Assembly: GCA_964019135.1 (NCBI GenBank)
Contig: OZ025249.1
Span: forward strand, 19,369,088 to 19,433,087
Direction: 5' to 3'
From: Arenicola marina
Lineage: Eukaryota > Annelida > Polychaeta > Arenicolidae
Length of the DNA: 64,000 nucleotides
Shown here: one piece after another, positions 36,601 through 48,697 of the stretch
How positions within the stretch are numbered: position 1 is the stretch's first letter
How the letters are laid out: each line of letters begins with the position of its first letter
Notes under the pieces: model-generated
Told to the model about the DNA's origin: nothing
The model's database searches: none
The model's input: the letters and a program-made list of their open reading frames with translations, nothing else
Translations under genes and position numbers: made by a program

Positions 36601-38660
36601 GGGGGGGAACCGTCACTGTAACCACCCATACCACCCTTAGAGAGGGGGAGGAACCGTCACTGTAACCACCCATACCACCCTTAGAGAGGGGAGGAACCGT
36701 CACTGTAACCACCCATACCACCCTTAGAGAGAGGAGGAACCGTCACTGTAACCACCCATACCACCCTTAGAGAGGGGAGGAACCGTCACTGTAACCACCC
36801 ATACCACCCTTAGAGAGGGGAGGAACCGTCACGGTAACCACCCATACCACCCTTAGAGAGAGGAGGAACCGTCACTGTAACCACCCATACCACCCTTAGA
36901 CCGGGGGAGGAATCGTCACTGTAACCACCCATACCACCCTTAGAGAGGGGGAGGAACCGTCACTGTAACCACCCATACCACCCTTAGAGAGGGGGAGGAA
37001 CCGTCACTGTAACCACCCATACCACCCTTAGAGAGGGGGAGGAACCGTCACTGTAACCACCCATACCACCCTTAGAGAGGGGAGGAACCGTCACTGTAAC
37101 CACCCATACCACCCTTAGAGAGAGGAGGAACCGTCACTGTAACCACCCATACCACCCTTAGAGAGGGGAGGAACCGTCACTGTAACCACCCATACCACCC
37201 TTAGAGAGGGGAGGAACCGTCACGGTAACCACCCATACCACCCTTAGAGAGAGGAGGAACCGTCACTGTAACCACCCATACCACCCTTAGAGAGGGGGGG
37301 GAACCGTTACTGTAACCACCCATACCACCCTTAGAGAGGGGGGGGAACCGTCACTGTAACCACCCATACCACCCTTAGAGAGGGGAGGAACCGTCACGGT
37401 AACCACCCATACCACCCTTAGAGAGAGGAGGAACCGTCACTGTAACCACCCATACCACCCTTAGAGAGGGGGGGGAACCGTTACTGTAACCACCCATACC
37501 ACCCTTAGAGAGGGGGAGGAACCGTCACTGTAACCACCCATACCACCCTTAGACCGGGGGAGCAACCGTCACTGTAACCACCCATACCACCCTTAGACCG
37601 GGGGAGGAACCGTCACTATAGCCACCCATACCACCCTTAAACCGGGCGATGAACCGTCACTGTAACCACCCATACCACCCTTAGAGAGGGGGAGGAACCG
37701 TCACTGTAACCACCCATACCACCCTTAGACCGGGGGAGCAACCGTCACTGTAACCACCCATACCACCCTTAGACCGGGGAGGAACCGTCACTATAGCCAC
37801 CCATACCACCCTTAAACCGGGCGATGAACCGTCACTGTAACCACCCGTACCACCCTTAGAGAGGAGAGGAACCGTCACTGTAACCACCCATACCACCCTT
37901 AGATCGGGGGAGGAACCGTCACTGTAACCACCCATACCACCCTTAGAGAGGAGAGGAACCGTCACTGTAACCACCCATACCACCCTTAGAGAGGGGAGGA
38001 ACCGTCACTGTAACCACCCGTACCACCCTTAAACCGGGCGATGAACCGTCACTGTAACCACCCATACCACCCTTAGAGAAGGGAGGAACCGTCACTGTAA
38101 CCACCCATACCACCCTTAAACCGGGCGATGAACCGTCACTGTAACCACCCATACCACCCTTAGACCGGGGGAGGAACCGTCCCTTTAACCACCCATACCA
38201 CCCTTAGACCGGTGGATTAACCGTCACTGTAACCACCCATACCACCCTTAAGAGGGGAGGAACCGTCACTGTAACCACCCATACCACCCTTAGAGAGGGA
38301 GGAGGAACCGTCACTGTAACCACCCATACCACCCTTAGACCGGGGAGGAACCGTCACTGTAACCACCCATACCACCCTTCGAGAGGGGAGGAACCGTCAC
38401 TGTAACTACCCCTACCACCCTTAGACCGGGGGAGGAACCGTCCCTTTAACCACCCATACCACCCTTAGACCGGTGGATTAACCGTCACTGTAACCACCCA
38501 TACCACCCTTAGAGAGGGGAGAAACCGTCACTGTAACCACCCATACCACCTTTAGAGAGGGGGAGGACCCGTCACTGTAACCACCCATAGACCAGGGGAG
38601 GAATCGTCACTGTAACCACCCATACCACCCTTAGAGAGGGAAGAAAACGTCACTCTAACC
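33671..38660. repeat. 43-bp minisatellite, about 116 copies (5.0 kb)
   Basis: The unit contains ccacccttagagaggggagg then aaccgtcactgtaaccaccc and ata, varying 42-45 bp at the G run. Subtypes differ in the agagagg/accggggg/atcggggg segment. The stretch at 33841-33985 recurs at 35101-35245 (offset 1260 bp) with only small indels. The left end is cut by the gap. Confidence 0.96.
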
Positions 38661-38845
38661 ACCACCCACCCCAACTGCGTTAACGGGACGCTACCACCCC
38701 AGCCACCCAACCTCCGTTAACGGCACGCTGCCACCCCAGCCACCCCACCTCCGTTAACGGGACGCTACCACCCCAGCCACCCCACCTCCGTTAACGGGAC
38801 GCTACCACCCCAGCCACCCCACCTCAGTGAACGGCATGCTACCCC
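38661..38845 (-). repeat. 37-bp minisatellite in inverted orientation, about 5 copies
   Basis: The unit ccaccccagccaccccacct then ccgttaacgggacgcta is the reverse complement of the unit that fills 41013-46710. It directly abuts the 43-bp array. Confidence 0.93.
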
Positions 38846-41012
38846 AACCAAAATAAATTCTTTGCCCCCCTATCTTCCCTACTTTGCCTATCTATCGGTA
38901 AGAGAAACCTCTATTTCATGTAGCGGTTTTTCTCCTTGGACAACAGTGAAGTAGTCACCCGGTCCCGTATTCATCTAGGACGAGGCAATCTTGCCCTAGT
39001 GCACACTATACGTTGTTCACCGGACTAACGTTGTTTCCGTTTCCATACATTTCATACGTCATCACCCTCTCGAAAAGAGCGACGGAGGCGGGCTCTAGGC
39101 AGCCTCATCCATTAACGTCACTTCCTGCCCCGTACTCACCCGACTTCTACCTCTTACGACGGGGACTCCAAGAGGAGGGGGGGGGGGGGGTAGATGGGGG
39201 TGCAAAGTGGTAGACCGTCTGGGCTCTGCCTTTAATGTGATGGCCATCGAGCCCGGCCCGGGGAGTCCCGGTTGCCCCCGGCGGTGACCTGCTCTCCCCC
39301 CCCCGCCCCCACCCCCACCCACGAAGGATGACTCATCAAGTAACTAAGGCAATGGGATGCTGATTATAGCAAACTCCGAGCGACATTAGTCGTTGAGGAA
39401 GAAGCTCTTCTGAGGCTTGGGCTTCAACCGCGCCTTGTACTCTTATCCTTTGGGATAAATGACACGAAATTCATGGATTCTGAAACTACAGGTGCGATCG
39501 CTGAAGAAACTAAGCCCGTTACTGGTTCATACACGGGCCCAAGCCGGGAGCGATGAACTGCCCACGGGACAATTAGCCAAAAACCTGGTTAGGCCGAAGT
39601 TAATAAAGTTACTGTCATTAATTTGGGTTACCAGGTAATAAGTTTTCCTGAAATATTGAACAAAATTTGATTAAATTAAATGCCAATAAAGACATGTCAG
39701 TCACACAGATATATTGTGTGTGTTTTTCTTTATCCAGTCACCAGATATGACTGGTGAAATACCTTCCCTGCGAGGCATGGGTCTGGTCAACACGAGGAGG
39801 TCTTGCATCTCCAATATCGCAGAGTTTTATGTGATTTAATGAAGGTTGTCATTTATCTGCCGACTGGGTTGTGAAAGACAGCATCTGCCTGTTGTCGCCC
39901 GGGGCTTTTGTAGCAACAGGCCACCAGACGATTTCTGTGGGGACAACGGAAAGGTAGCGAAAAGCATTCCCGCTATTTTGTTAGCTCCCGCCTTAACTTC
40001 CTGGCCCATTTCTCCTCCTATTGCCTTCTGTTTCCGCTATTAATTATCCGCCGAGGAACCCCCTCCTGTGGGCCAAGCAGACAGTAATTACCCCTGCGCT
40101 CTGTGGGACCAAGCTGGATAATAGGGTGCGGGCCGGCGGAAGGCAGCGGCGGCAGGCTGGTGGGGCGAGCCCAGGGACGGGATGGGATGAGGGGGTCGGG
40201 GGTCGGGATGGTGCGGAGGGGGAAGGGGGGGGGGATGGAGGGGGTGGGGGGGGGGGTGGACGGCGAGGGGGCGGAAATGATAGGGAGGGCATAAGGATGA
40301 GGGGTGGGAGTGGGAGCGAAAGGTGACGCTGCCTGAAGTGGAACCCGGGTGAGAGCAAACGGCGGCTGGGCGTACCTGTACAGTTGCGGGTGGGAGAGGG
40401 GGGTATATGGGTGGTATAGTCGGGGACGCCGGTGCCCCTTAGTGGGGTTGATGAGGACTGCTCTGTATTTGAGGGTAAGCTTGTTGAGGAGGCAGTTGAA
40501 CATCAGGTTGATAGATCACCTGGAGCTGGAAGGCAATGGCGGGGGGGGGTAGTGGAATAAGAGATGGGGTGCAGTTTCGCTTTCCGTAAAACATGCGACG
40601 TTGTTAGTCACGTGTTAGGCATAGCACGTCGACGTTCGTTACTAAGGAAACGTCGTTCCTTTGCTGGCACTGGGAGAGAAATGGTACACGCCGGAATCGG
40701 TAGGAATGTAATATTGCTGGTCGGTTAGGAATCAAACATCATAGATGGTTACAAATTGAAACATCGTCGTTTCGTATGAAATAAGATACACATACATTTG
40801 GTTCGTTATGGTGACACCGGGTAATTGATATAAAGGATGTCATTGTTGGTAATTAACAAGGAACGTTATGGATTCGTTCAGACAGGAACTTGTTTCGTTT
40901 GGTGGAATATAAATAATGTTTGTTTGTAGATTCGAATCTTTGACGACCCATTACAGATGGTGAGAACTATTTGTCTGAGATAGCGAGGTCCACGATGGTT
41001 CGACAACCCCGG
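38846..41012. other. 2.1-kb unique segment between inverted 37-bp arrays
   Basis: Unique sequence with G/C-rich patches (39175-39320, 40130-40330). Candidate splice-like sites exist on the minus strand (for example ccgttgtccccacag near 39935), but no recognised protein follows. I could not support an exon. Confidence 0.4.
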
Positions 41013-44000
41013 TGGTGAGGTGGGGTGGCTGGGGTGGTAGTGTGCCGTTAATGGAGGTGGGGTGGCTGGGGTGGTAGCGTGCAGTTAACGGAGGTGGGGT
41101 GGCTGGGGTGGTAGCGTGCCGTTAACGGAGGTAGGGCGGCTAGGGTGGTAGCGTGCTGGTAACGGAGGTGGGGTGGCTGGGGTGGTAGCGTGCCGTTAAC
41201 GGAGGTGGGGTGGCTGGGGTGGTAGCGTGCCGTTAACGGAGGTGGGGTGGCTGGGGGTGGTGGCGTGCTGGTAACGGAGGTGGGATGGCTGGGGTGGTAG
41301 CGTGCCGTTAACGGAGGTGGGGTGGCTGGGGTGGTAGCGTCCCGTTAACGGAGGTGGGGTGGCTGGGGTGGTAGCGTGCCGTTAATGGAGGTGGGGTGGC
41401 TGGGGTGGTAGCGTGCCGTTAACGGAGGTGGGGTGGCTGGGGTGGTGGCGTGCTGGTAACGGAGGTGGGGTGGCTGGGGTGGTAGCGTGCCGTTAACGGA
41501 GGTGGGGTGGCTGGGGTGGTGGCGTGCTGGTAACGGAGGTGGGATGGCTGGGGTGGTAGCGTGCCGTTAACGGAGGTGGGGTGGCTGGGGTGGTAGCGTC
41601 CCGTTAACGGAGGTGGGGTGGCTGGGGTGGTAGCGTGCCGTTAATGGAGGTGGGGTGGCTGGGGTGGTAGCGTGCCGTTAACGGAGGTGGGGTGGCTGGC
41701 GTGGTGGCGTGCTGGTAACGGAGGTGGGGTGGCTGGGGTGGTGGCGTGCTGGTAACGGAGGTGGGGTGGCTGGGGTGGTGGCGTGCTGGTAACGGAGGTG
41801 GGGTGGCTAGGGTGGTAGCGTGCAGTTAACGGAGGTGGGGTGGCTGGGGTGGTAGCGTGCAGTTAACGGAGGTGGGGTGGCTGGGGTGGTGGCGTGCTGG
41901 TAACGGAGGTGGGGTGGCTGGGGTGGTAGCGTGCAGTTAACGGAGGTGGGGTGGCTGGGGTGGTGGCGTGCTGGTAACGGAGGTGGGGTGGCTGGGGTGG
42001 TAGCGTCCCGTTAACGGAGGTGGGGCTTGCTGGGGTGGTAGCGTGCCGTTAATGGAGGTGGGGTGGCTGGGGTGGTAGCGTGCCGTTAACGGAGGTGGGG
42101 TGGTTGGGGTGGTGGCGTGCTGGTAACGGAGGTGGGGTGGCTAGGGTGGTAGCGTGCAGTTAACGGAGGTGGGGTGGCTGGGGTGGTGGCGTGCTGGTAA
42201 CGGAGGTGGGGTGGCTGGGGTGGTAGCGTGCCGTTAACGGAGGTGGGGTGGCTGGGGTGGTAGCGTCCCGTTAACGGAGGTGGGGTGGCTGAGGTGGTAG
42301 CGTGCCGTTAACGGAGGTGGGGTGGCTGGGGTGGTAGCGTCCCGTTAACGGAGGTGGGGTGGCTATGGTGGTAGCGTGCCGTTAACGGAGGTGGGGTGGC
42401 TATGGTGGTAGTGTGCCGTTAACGGAGGTGGGGTGGCTGGGGTGGTAGCGTCCCGTTAACGGAGGTGGGGTGGCTGAGGTGGTAGCGTGCCGTTAACGGA
42501 GGTGGGGTGGCTGGGGTGGTAGCGTCCCGTTAACGGAGGTGGGGTGGCTATGGTGGTAGCGTGCCGTTAACGGAGGTGGGGTGGCTGGGGTGGTAGCGTG
42601 CAGTTAACGGAGGTGGGGTGGCTGGGGTGGTAGCGTCCCGTTAACGGAGGTGGGGTGGCTGAGGTGGTAGCGTGCCGTTAACGGAGGTGGGGTGGCTGGG
42701 GTGGTAGCGTCCCGTTAACGGAGGTGGGGTGGCTATGGTGGTAGTGTGCCGTTAACGGAGGTGGGGTGGCTGGGGTGGTAGCGTGCCGTTAACGGAGGTG
42801 GGGTGGCTGGGGTGGTAGCGTGCAGTTAACGGAGGTGGGGTGGCTGGGGTGGTAGCGTGCAGTTAACGGAGGTAGGGTGGCTATGGTGGTAATGTGCCGT
42901 TAACGGAGGTGGGGTGGCTGGGGTGGTAGCGTGCCGTTAACGGAGGTGGGGTGGCTATGGTGGTAGTGTGCCGTTAACGGAGGTGGGGTGGCTGGGGTGG
43001 TGGCGTGCCGCTAACAAAGGTGGGGTGGCTGGAGTGGTAGCGTGCCGTTAATGGAGGTGGGGTGGCTGTGGTGGTAGCGTCCGTTAACGGATGTGGGGTG
43101 GCTGGGGTGGTAGCGTGCCGTTAACGGAGGTGGGGTGGCTGGGGTGGTGGCGTGCAGTTAACGGAGGTGGGTGGCTGGGGTGGTAGCGTGCAGTTAACGA
43201 AGGTGGGGTGGCTGGGGTGGTAGCGTGCCGTTAACGGAGGTGGGGTGGCTGGGGTGGTAGCGTAAAGTTAACGGAGGTGGGGTGGCTAGGGTGGTAGCGT
43301 GCCGTTAACGGAGGTGGCGTGGCTGTGGTGGTAGTGTGCTGTTAACGGAGGTGGGGTGGCTGGGGTGGTAGCGTGTAGTTACCGGAGGTGGGGTGGCTGG
43401 GGTGGTAGCGTGCCGTTAACAGAGGTGGGGTGGCTGTGGTGGTAGTGTGCCGTTAACGGAGGTGGGGTGGCTGGGATGGTAGCGTGCCGTTAACGGAGGT
43501 GGGGTGGCTGGGGTGGTAGCGTGCCGTTAACAGAGGTGGAGTGGTAGCGTGCAGTTAACGGAGGTGGGGTGGCTGGGGTGGTAGCGTGCCGTTGACGGAG
43601 GTGTGGTGGCTGGGCTAGGGTGCCGTTAACGGAGGTGGGGTGGCTGGGGTGGTAGCGTGCAGTTAACGAAGGTGGGGTGGCTGGGGTGGTAGCGTGCCGT
43701 TAACAGAGGTGGGGTGGTAGCGTGCAGTTAACGGAGGTGGGGTGGCTGGGGTGGTAGCGTGCAGTTAACGGAGGTGGGGTGGCTGGGGTGGTAGCGTGCT
43801 GTTAACGGAGGTGGGGTGGCTGGGGTGGTAGCGTGCCGTTGACGGAGGTGTGGTGGCTGGGCTAGGGTGCCGTTAACGGAGGTGGGGTGGCTGGGGTGGT
43901 AGCGTGCAGTTAACGAAGGTGGGGTGGCTGGGGTGGTAGCGTGCCGTTAACAGAGGTGGGGTGGTAGCGTGCAGTTAACGGAGGTGGGGTGGCTGGGGTG

Positions 44001-46710
44001 GTAGCGTGCAGTTAACGGAGGTGGGGTGGCTGGGGTGGTAGCATGCTGTTAACGGAGGTGGGGTGGCTGGGGTGGTAGCGTGCCGTTAAAAGAGGTGGGT
44101 GGCTGGGGTGGTAGCGTGCAGTTAATGGAGGTGGGGTGGCTGGGGTGGTAGCGTGCCGTTGACGGAGGTGGGGTGGCTGGGGTAGTAGCGTGCAGTTAAC
44201 GGAGGTGGGGTGGCTGGGCTAGGGTGCCGTTAATGGAGGTGGGGTGGCTGGGGTGGTAGCGTGCAGTTAACGGAGGTGGGGTGGCATGGGTGGTAGCGTG
44301 CCGTTAACGGAGGTGGGGTGGCTGGGGTAGTAGTGTGCCGTTAACGGAGGTGGGGTGGCTGGGGTGGTAGCGTGCCGTTGACGGAGGTGGGGTGGCTGGG
44401 GTAGTAGCGTGCAGTTAACGGAGGTGGGGTGGCTGGGCTAGGGTGCCGTTAACGGAGGTGGGGTGGCTGGGGTGGTAACGTGCCGTTAACGGGAGTGGGG
44501 TGGCAGGGGTGGTAGCGTGCCGTTAACGGAGGTGGGGTGGCTGGGGTAGCAGTGTGCCGTTAACGGAGGTGGGGTGGCTGGGGTGGTAACGTGCCGTTAA
44601 CGGAGGTGGGGTGGCTGGGGTGGTAGCGTGCCGTTAACGGGAGTGGGGTGGCAGGGGTGGTAGCGTGCCATTAACAAAGGTGGGGTGGCTGGGGTGGTAG
44701 CGTGCCGTTGACGGAGGTGGGGTGGCTGGGGTAGTAGCGTGCAGTTAACGGAGGTGGGGTGGCTGGGCTAGGGTGCCGTTAACGGAGGTGGGGCTGGGGT
44801 GGTAGCGTGCCGTTAACGGGAGTGGGGTGGCAGGGGTGGTAGCGTGCAGTTAACGGGAGTGGGGTGGCAGGGGTGGTAGCGTGCCATTAACAAAGGTGGG
44901 GTGGCTGGGGTGGTAGCGTGCTGTTAATGGAGGTGGGGTGGCTGGGGTGGTAGCGTGCTGTTAATGGAGGTGGGGTGGCTGGGGTGGCAGCGTGCTGTTA
45001 ATGGAGGTGGGGTGGCTGCGGTGGTAGCGTGCCGATGACGGAGGTGGGGTGGCTGGGGTAGTAGCGTGCAGTTAACGGAGGTGGGGTGGCTGGGCTAGGG
45101 TGCCGTTAATGGAGGTGGGGTGGCTGGGGTAGTAGCGTGCAGTTAACGGAGGTGGGGTGGCTGGGCTAGGGTGCCGTTAATGGAGGTGGGGTGGCTGGGG
45201 TAGTAGCGTGCAGTTAACGGAGGTGGGGTGGCTGGGCTAGGGTGCCGTTAACGGAGGTGGGGCTGGGGTGGTAGCGTGCCGTTAACGGGAGTGGGGTGGC
45301 AGGGGTGGTAGCGTGCAGTTAACGGGAGTGGGGTGGCAGGGGTGGTAGCGTGCCATTAACAAAGGTGGGGTGGCTGGGGTGGTAGCGTGCTGTTAATGGA
45401 GGTGGGGTGGCTGGGGTGGCAGCGTGCTGTTAATGGAGGTGGGGTGGCTGCGGTGGTAGCGTGCCGATGACGGAGGTGGGGTGGCTGGGGTAGTAGCGTG
45501 CAGTTAACGGAGGTGGGGTGGCTGGGCTAGGGTGCCGTTAATGGAGGTGGGGTGGCTGGGGTGGTAGCGTGCAGTTAACGGAGGTGGGGTGGCATGGGTG
45601 GTAGCGTGCCGTTAACGGAGGTGGGGTGGCTGGGGTAGTAGTGTGCCGTTAACGGAGGTGGGGTGGCTGGGGTGGTAACGTGCCGTTAACGGAGGTGGGG
45701 TGGCTGGGGTGGTAGCGTGCCGTTAACGGGAGTGGGGTGGCAGGGGTGGTAGCGTGCCATTAACAAAGGTGGGGTGGCTGGGGTGGTAGCGTGCTGTTAA
45801 TGGAGGTGGGGTGGCTGGGGTGGTAGCGTGCCGTTGACGGAGGTGGGGTGGCTGGGGTAGTAGCGTGCAGTTAACGGAGGTGGGGTGGCTGGGCTAGGGT
45901 GCCGTTAACGGAGGTGGGGTGGCTGGGGTGGTAACGTGCCGTTAACGGGAGTGGGGTGGCAGGGGTGGTAGCGTGCCGTTAACGGAGGTGGGGTGGCTGG
46001 GGTGGTAACGTGCCGTTAACGGGAGTGGGGTGGCAGGGGTGGTAGCGTGCCGTTAACGGAGGTGGGGTGGCTGGGGTAGTAGTGTGCCGTTAACGGAGGT
46101 GGGGTGGCTTGGGTGGTAACGTGCCGTTAACGGAGGTGGGGTGGCTGGGGTGGTAGCGTGCCGTTAACGGGAGTGGGGTGGCAGGGGTGGTAGCGTGCCA
46201 TTAACAAAGGTGGGGTGGCTGGGGTGGTAACGTGCTGTTAATGGAGGTGGGGTGGCTGGGGTGGTAGCGTGCTGTTAATGGAGGTGGGGTGGTTGGGGTG
46301 GTAGCGTGCCGTTAACGGAGGTGGGGTGGCTGGGGTGGTAGCGTGCAGTTAATGGAGGTGGGGTGGCTGGGGTGGTAGCGTGCCGTTAACGGAGGTGGGG
46401 TGGCTGGGCTAGGGTGCCGTTAATGGAGGTGGGGTGGCTGGGGTGGTAGCGTGCCGTTAACGGAGGTGGGGTGGCTGGGGTGGTAGCGTGCTGTTAATGG
46501 AGGTGGGGTGGCTGGGGTGGTAGCGTGCTGTTAATGGAGGTGGGGTGGCTGGGGTGGTAGCGTGCTGTTAATGGAGGTGGGGTGGCTGGGGTGGTAGCGT
46601 GCTGTTAATGGAGGTGGGGTGGTTGGGGTGGTAGCGTGCCGTTAACGGAGGTGGGGTGGCTGGGGTGGTAGCGTGCCGTTAACGGAGGTGGGGTGGCTGG
46701 GGTAAGGGTG
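41013..46710 (+). repeat. 37-bp G-rich minisatellite, about 154 copies (5.7 kb)
   Basis: The plus-strand unit is gttaacggaggtggggtggc then tggggtggtagcgtgcc. Variants at gtgcc (gcagt, ctggt, cccgt, ctgtt), ggcagggg and gggctagg copies mark local domains. A block around 44.79 kb recurs at 45.26 kb (offset about 470 bp). Each unit has several G runs (GG, GGGG, GG, GGGG, GG) on one strand. Confidence 0.97.
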
Positions 46711-47752
46711 GGTAGCACACCGTTTGCGGGTTGTACATGATAGCACTTGCATTGCATGGACACTAAGCGATAGTTAGGACCACACAAGACATGGAAGTGA
46801 CGACTAAGGTACGCGTGTCCAAATAATTGGTATCTTAGTAATACATGTAGTATTGTTCGCTAGGAATAAGACATTGTTGACTGCGCATCAGTGACGATGC
46901 GGAACATTTCAATTGAAATAATTTGAAATCAACGCGCTATCAAGGCTGTTCAATTTATTTTTGTAAATACAATAATGAAAGGCGTGGAAGGATAACATGA
47001 CACCGTGGATACAACCGGCCCGGCTGGTTCACCTTGGTGACGTCACGATTTAGCCGAGATATCGGTCCTGAGAAAGGCGTTGAGTGCGTGAGAAGGTTGT
47101 TGGGATCTCACTGGTTGCTAGATGGCGAGGAACCAGTTGCCCGAGGTGACCGTCACAGGGGCCGGGAAGTCAGGTGCTCTCAGGTAGGAGGTGATTTTAG
47201 GTTGTTTCCACGAAATCTATGTTATCATTGATGCTCGCGCTTTTCATGGAAAGGAAATGTGTCTGCAAGAAAGTAAACATGAATATATATACGATTTGAT
47301 GTATAATGCAGAGACAACTGTATTATTTTTCACATGTTCATATTATATTGTTGAAAAAAACCCTTTATTGCAGCGTTTTGGCCTCAGATATGAAGATGTT
47401 GATGTATAAATGTATTACTAGTCAATGTTGTAGCGCGTGTCAAGCCATCTGGTCACAATAAATAATTAATAATTTTAAAAAATTGGGTATTGGCCGTATG
47501 TTCCGCATTATTATCTCAATTATACATACATGCTTAGAAATACAGCCTATACAGACCGAAGTTCAAAACGTTATTCTAAGCGCAGCAACTGCACCTTAGA
47601 GAACTGAATTTCATAAGTTCTACCCAACATTCAAGGACCTCGAGTCACAAATTCGGCATTTTGCAATAACTGACGGGCTTCCCTTATTGGCTACGTCCAC
47701 ACAAATCATTTGAATTAAAAGTACGTGTACAGACATTTCGTTATTCCATTAC
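46711..47752. other. Spacer between the 37-bp array and COX6C
   Basis: Unique AT-rich sequence with a perfect CRE at 47038-47045 and a plus-strand AATAAA near 47459. Open frames of 60-72 codons lack homology. Confidence 0.4.
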
Positions 47753-47758
47753 TTTATT
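47753..47758 (-). terminator. COX6C: COX6C polyadenylation signal
   Basis: AATAAA on the minus strand, 57 nt downstream of the COX6C stop codon. Confidence 0.6.
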
Positions 47759-47814
47759 TCCTGTGCTAAATAAAATTTAAAAATTGACAATTTCTTTACC
47801 TGAACCTGGGTGAA

Positions 47815-47908
47815 TCACCAGCCCTCGCCTACTTCGCCGCCCGGTCGTACTGATGTAAACACTCCAGCATCCCGCATACGCACGAACTCCTTCTCAGCAT
47901 CGAAGCTC
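47815..47908 (-). CDS. COX6C: COX6C coding exon B (C-terminus)
   Basis: The exon begins after the acceptor ccttctag and ends at the TGA (47815-47817). A donor-like CAG|GTAAAG follows the stop by about 15 nt, so a 3'UTR intron is possible. The nearby AATAAA would equally allow an unspliced 3'UTR. Confidence 0.88.
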
Positions 47909-48687
47909 CTAGAAGGCGACACAGGCGAAACAAAATATCTACATACAGTGTCACCACAAATAAACAACTTTGACTCAGAAGAAAAGAGAATATGACGTAA
48001 AATGATACAGACATGTACACATAACACAGTTATATTAATTTTAACTCTGTGCCATCGGCGGTCAATGCCCTAGAAATAGTGACGCATCTAGAAATATATT
48101 TCAAAGCGGGCTAACTCGCGCGCATAGACATCAAAAGCGCGCCAGGTCGGAACATTTTGCGGCACTTGAGTCAAAATTGTTTGCAAGCTTCTCCATTAAA
48201 CTACGCAATATCAACTATAACATAAAATTAATTGGTAGTGCCTTTTACAACACTGTCCGTGGTTGCGGATGTGCGCAGCCAAATACAGCGGAGTTGGCTA
48301 TCTCTACCTTATATAATGTCTGATACCAGCAAGGATGCTTCTGATAGAAAGTTCAAGGCCCGCGGCCTGTTCTCAAATGTGCGCCAATACAATAATAACT
48401 TGCTGGCGCGTTAGATTTTGCGCCACAGCCTTCTAAAACGCGCGAATTCCGCAATCCCGCGCCCTAGATACAACATTGATCACCCTGTACGTTTGGTTAT
48501 CTCGTTCATCGCGACGCACGTCACGAGGCTTCACATACTTGTAGAAGTCTTCGTAAGCCCATCGGCGCGGCATCTGGAAGCCATAGCGGAAGCCCAGGCC
48601 GGCAAAGATGGTCACTCCAACGGCCACAATGAAGTCACGCTTCACCTGAGACATCAACAGGCCTCTCAGCTGCGGTCTGGCTGCCAT
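47815..48687 (-). CDS. COX6C: COX6C, cytochrome c oxidase subunit 6C (two coding exons)
   Basis: This is a small nuclear-encoded subunit of respiratory complex IV in the inner mitochondrial membrane. The coding exons are 48539-48687 (149 nt) and 47815-47908 (94 nt), giving 80 residues; human COX6C has 75. The protein starts MAARPQLRGLLMSQVKRDF, has one predicted membrane helix (about residues 18-37, IVAVGVTIFAGLGFRYGF), then the family-typical RRWAYEDFYKSFDAEKEFVR and MRDAGVFTSV (human: [29 protein letters not shown]). The C-terminus RPGGEVGEGW extends past the human end. The start is fixed by ATG at 48687 in a good context (aaccATGG), 8 nt after a strong acceptor (ctcactccag), which implies a 5'UTR intron. 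The phase-2 join uses donor CAA|GTATGT and acceptor ccttctag. Confidence 0.93.
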
Positions 48688-48695
48688 GGTTACAG
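48539..48695 (-). CDS. COX6C: COX6C coding exon A (start codon, membrane helix)
   Basis: The exon runs from the acceptor after ctctcactccag (48696) to the donor GTATGT (48533-48538). The first 8 nt are 5'UTR, and coding begins at 48687 and ends in phase 2. Confidence 0.88.
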
Positions 48696-48697
48696 CT

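Noticed and set aside
40018-40503. 161-codon minus frame starting MFNCLLNKLTLKYRAVLINP
   Set aside because: The first part has GC-ending codons like an exon, but there is an in-frame stop just before the ATG, no usable acceptor, and the rest is proline-rich low complexity. I could not assign it to NOL4 or any family.
28428-46710. CRISPR-like interpretation of the regular arrays
   Set aside because: The units are contiguous tandem repeats without unique spacers, in animal intronic or intergenic DNA.
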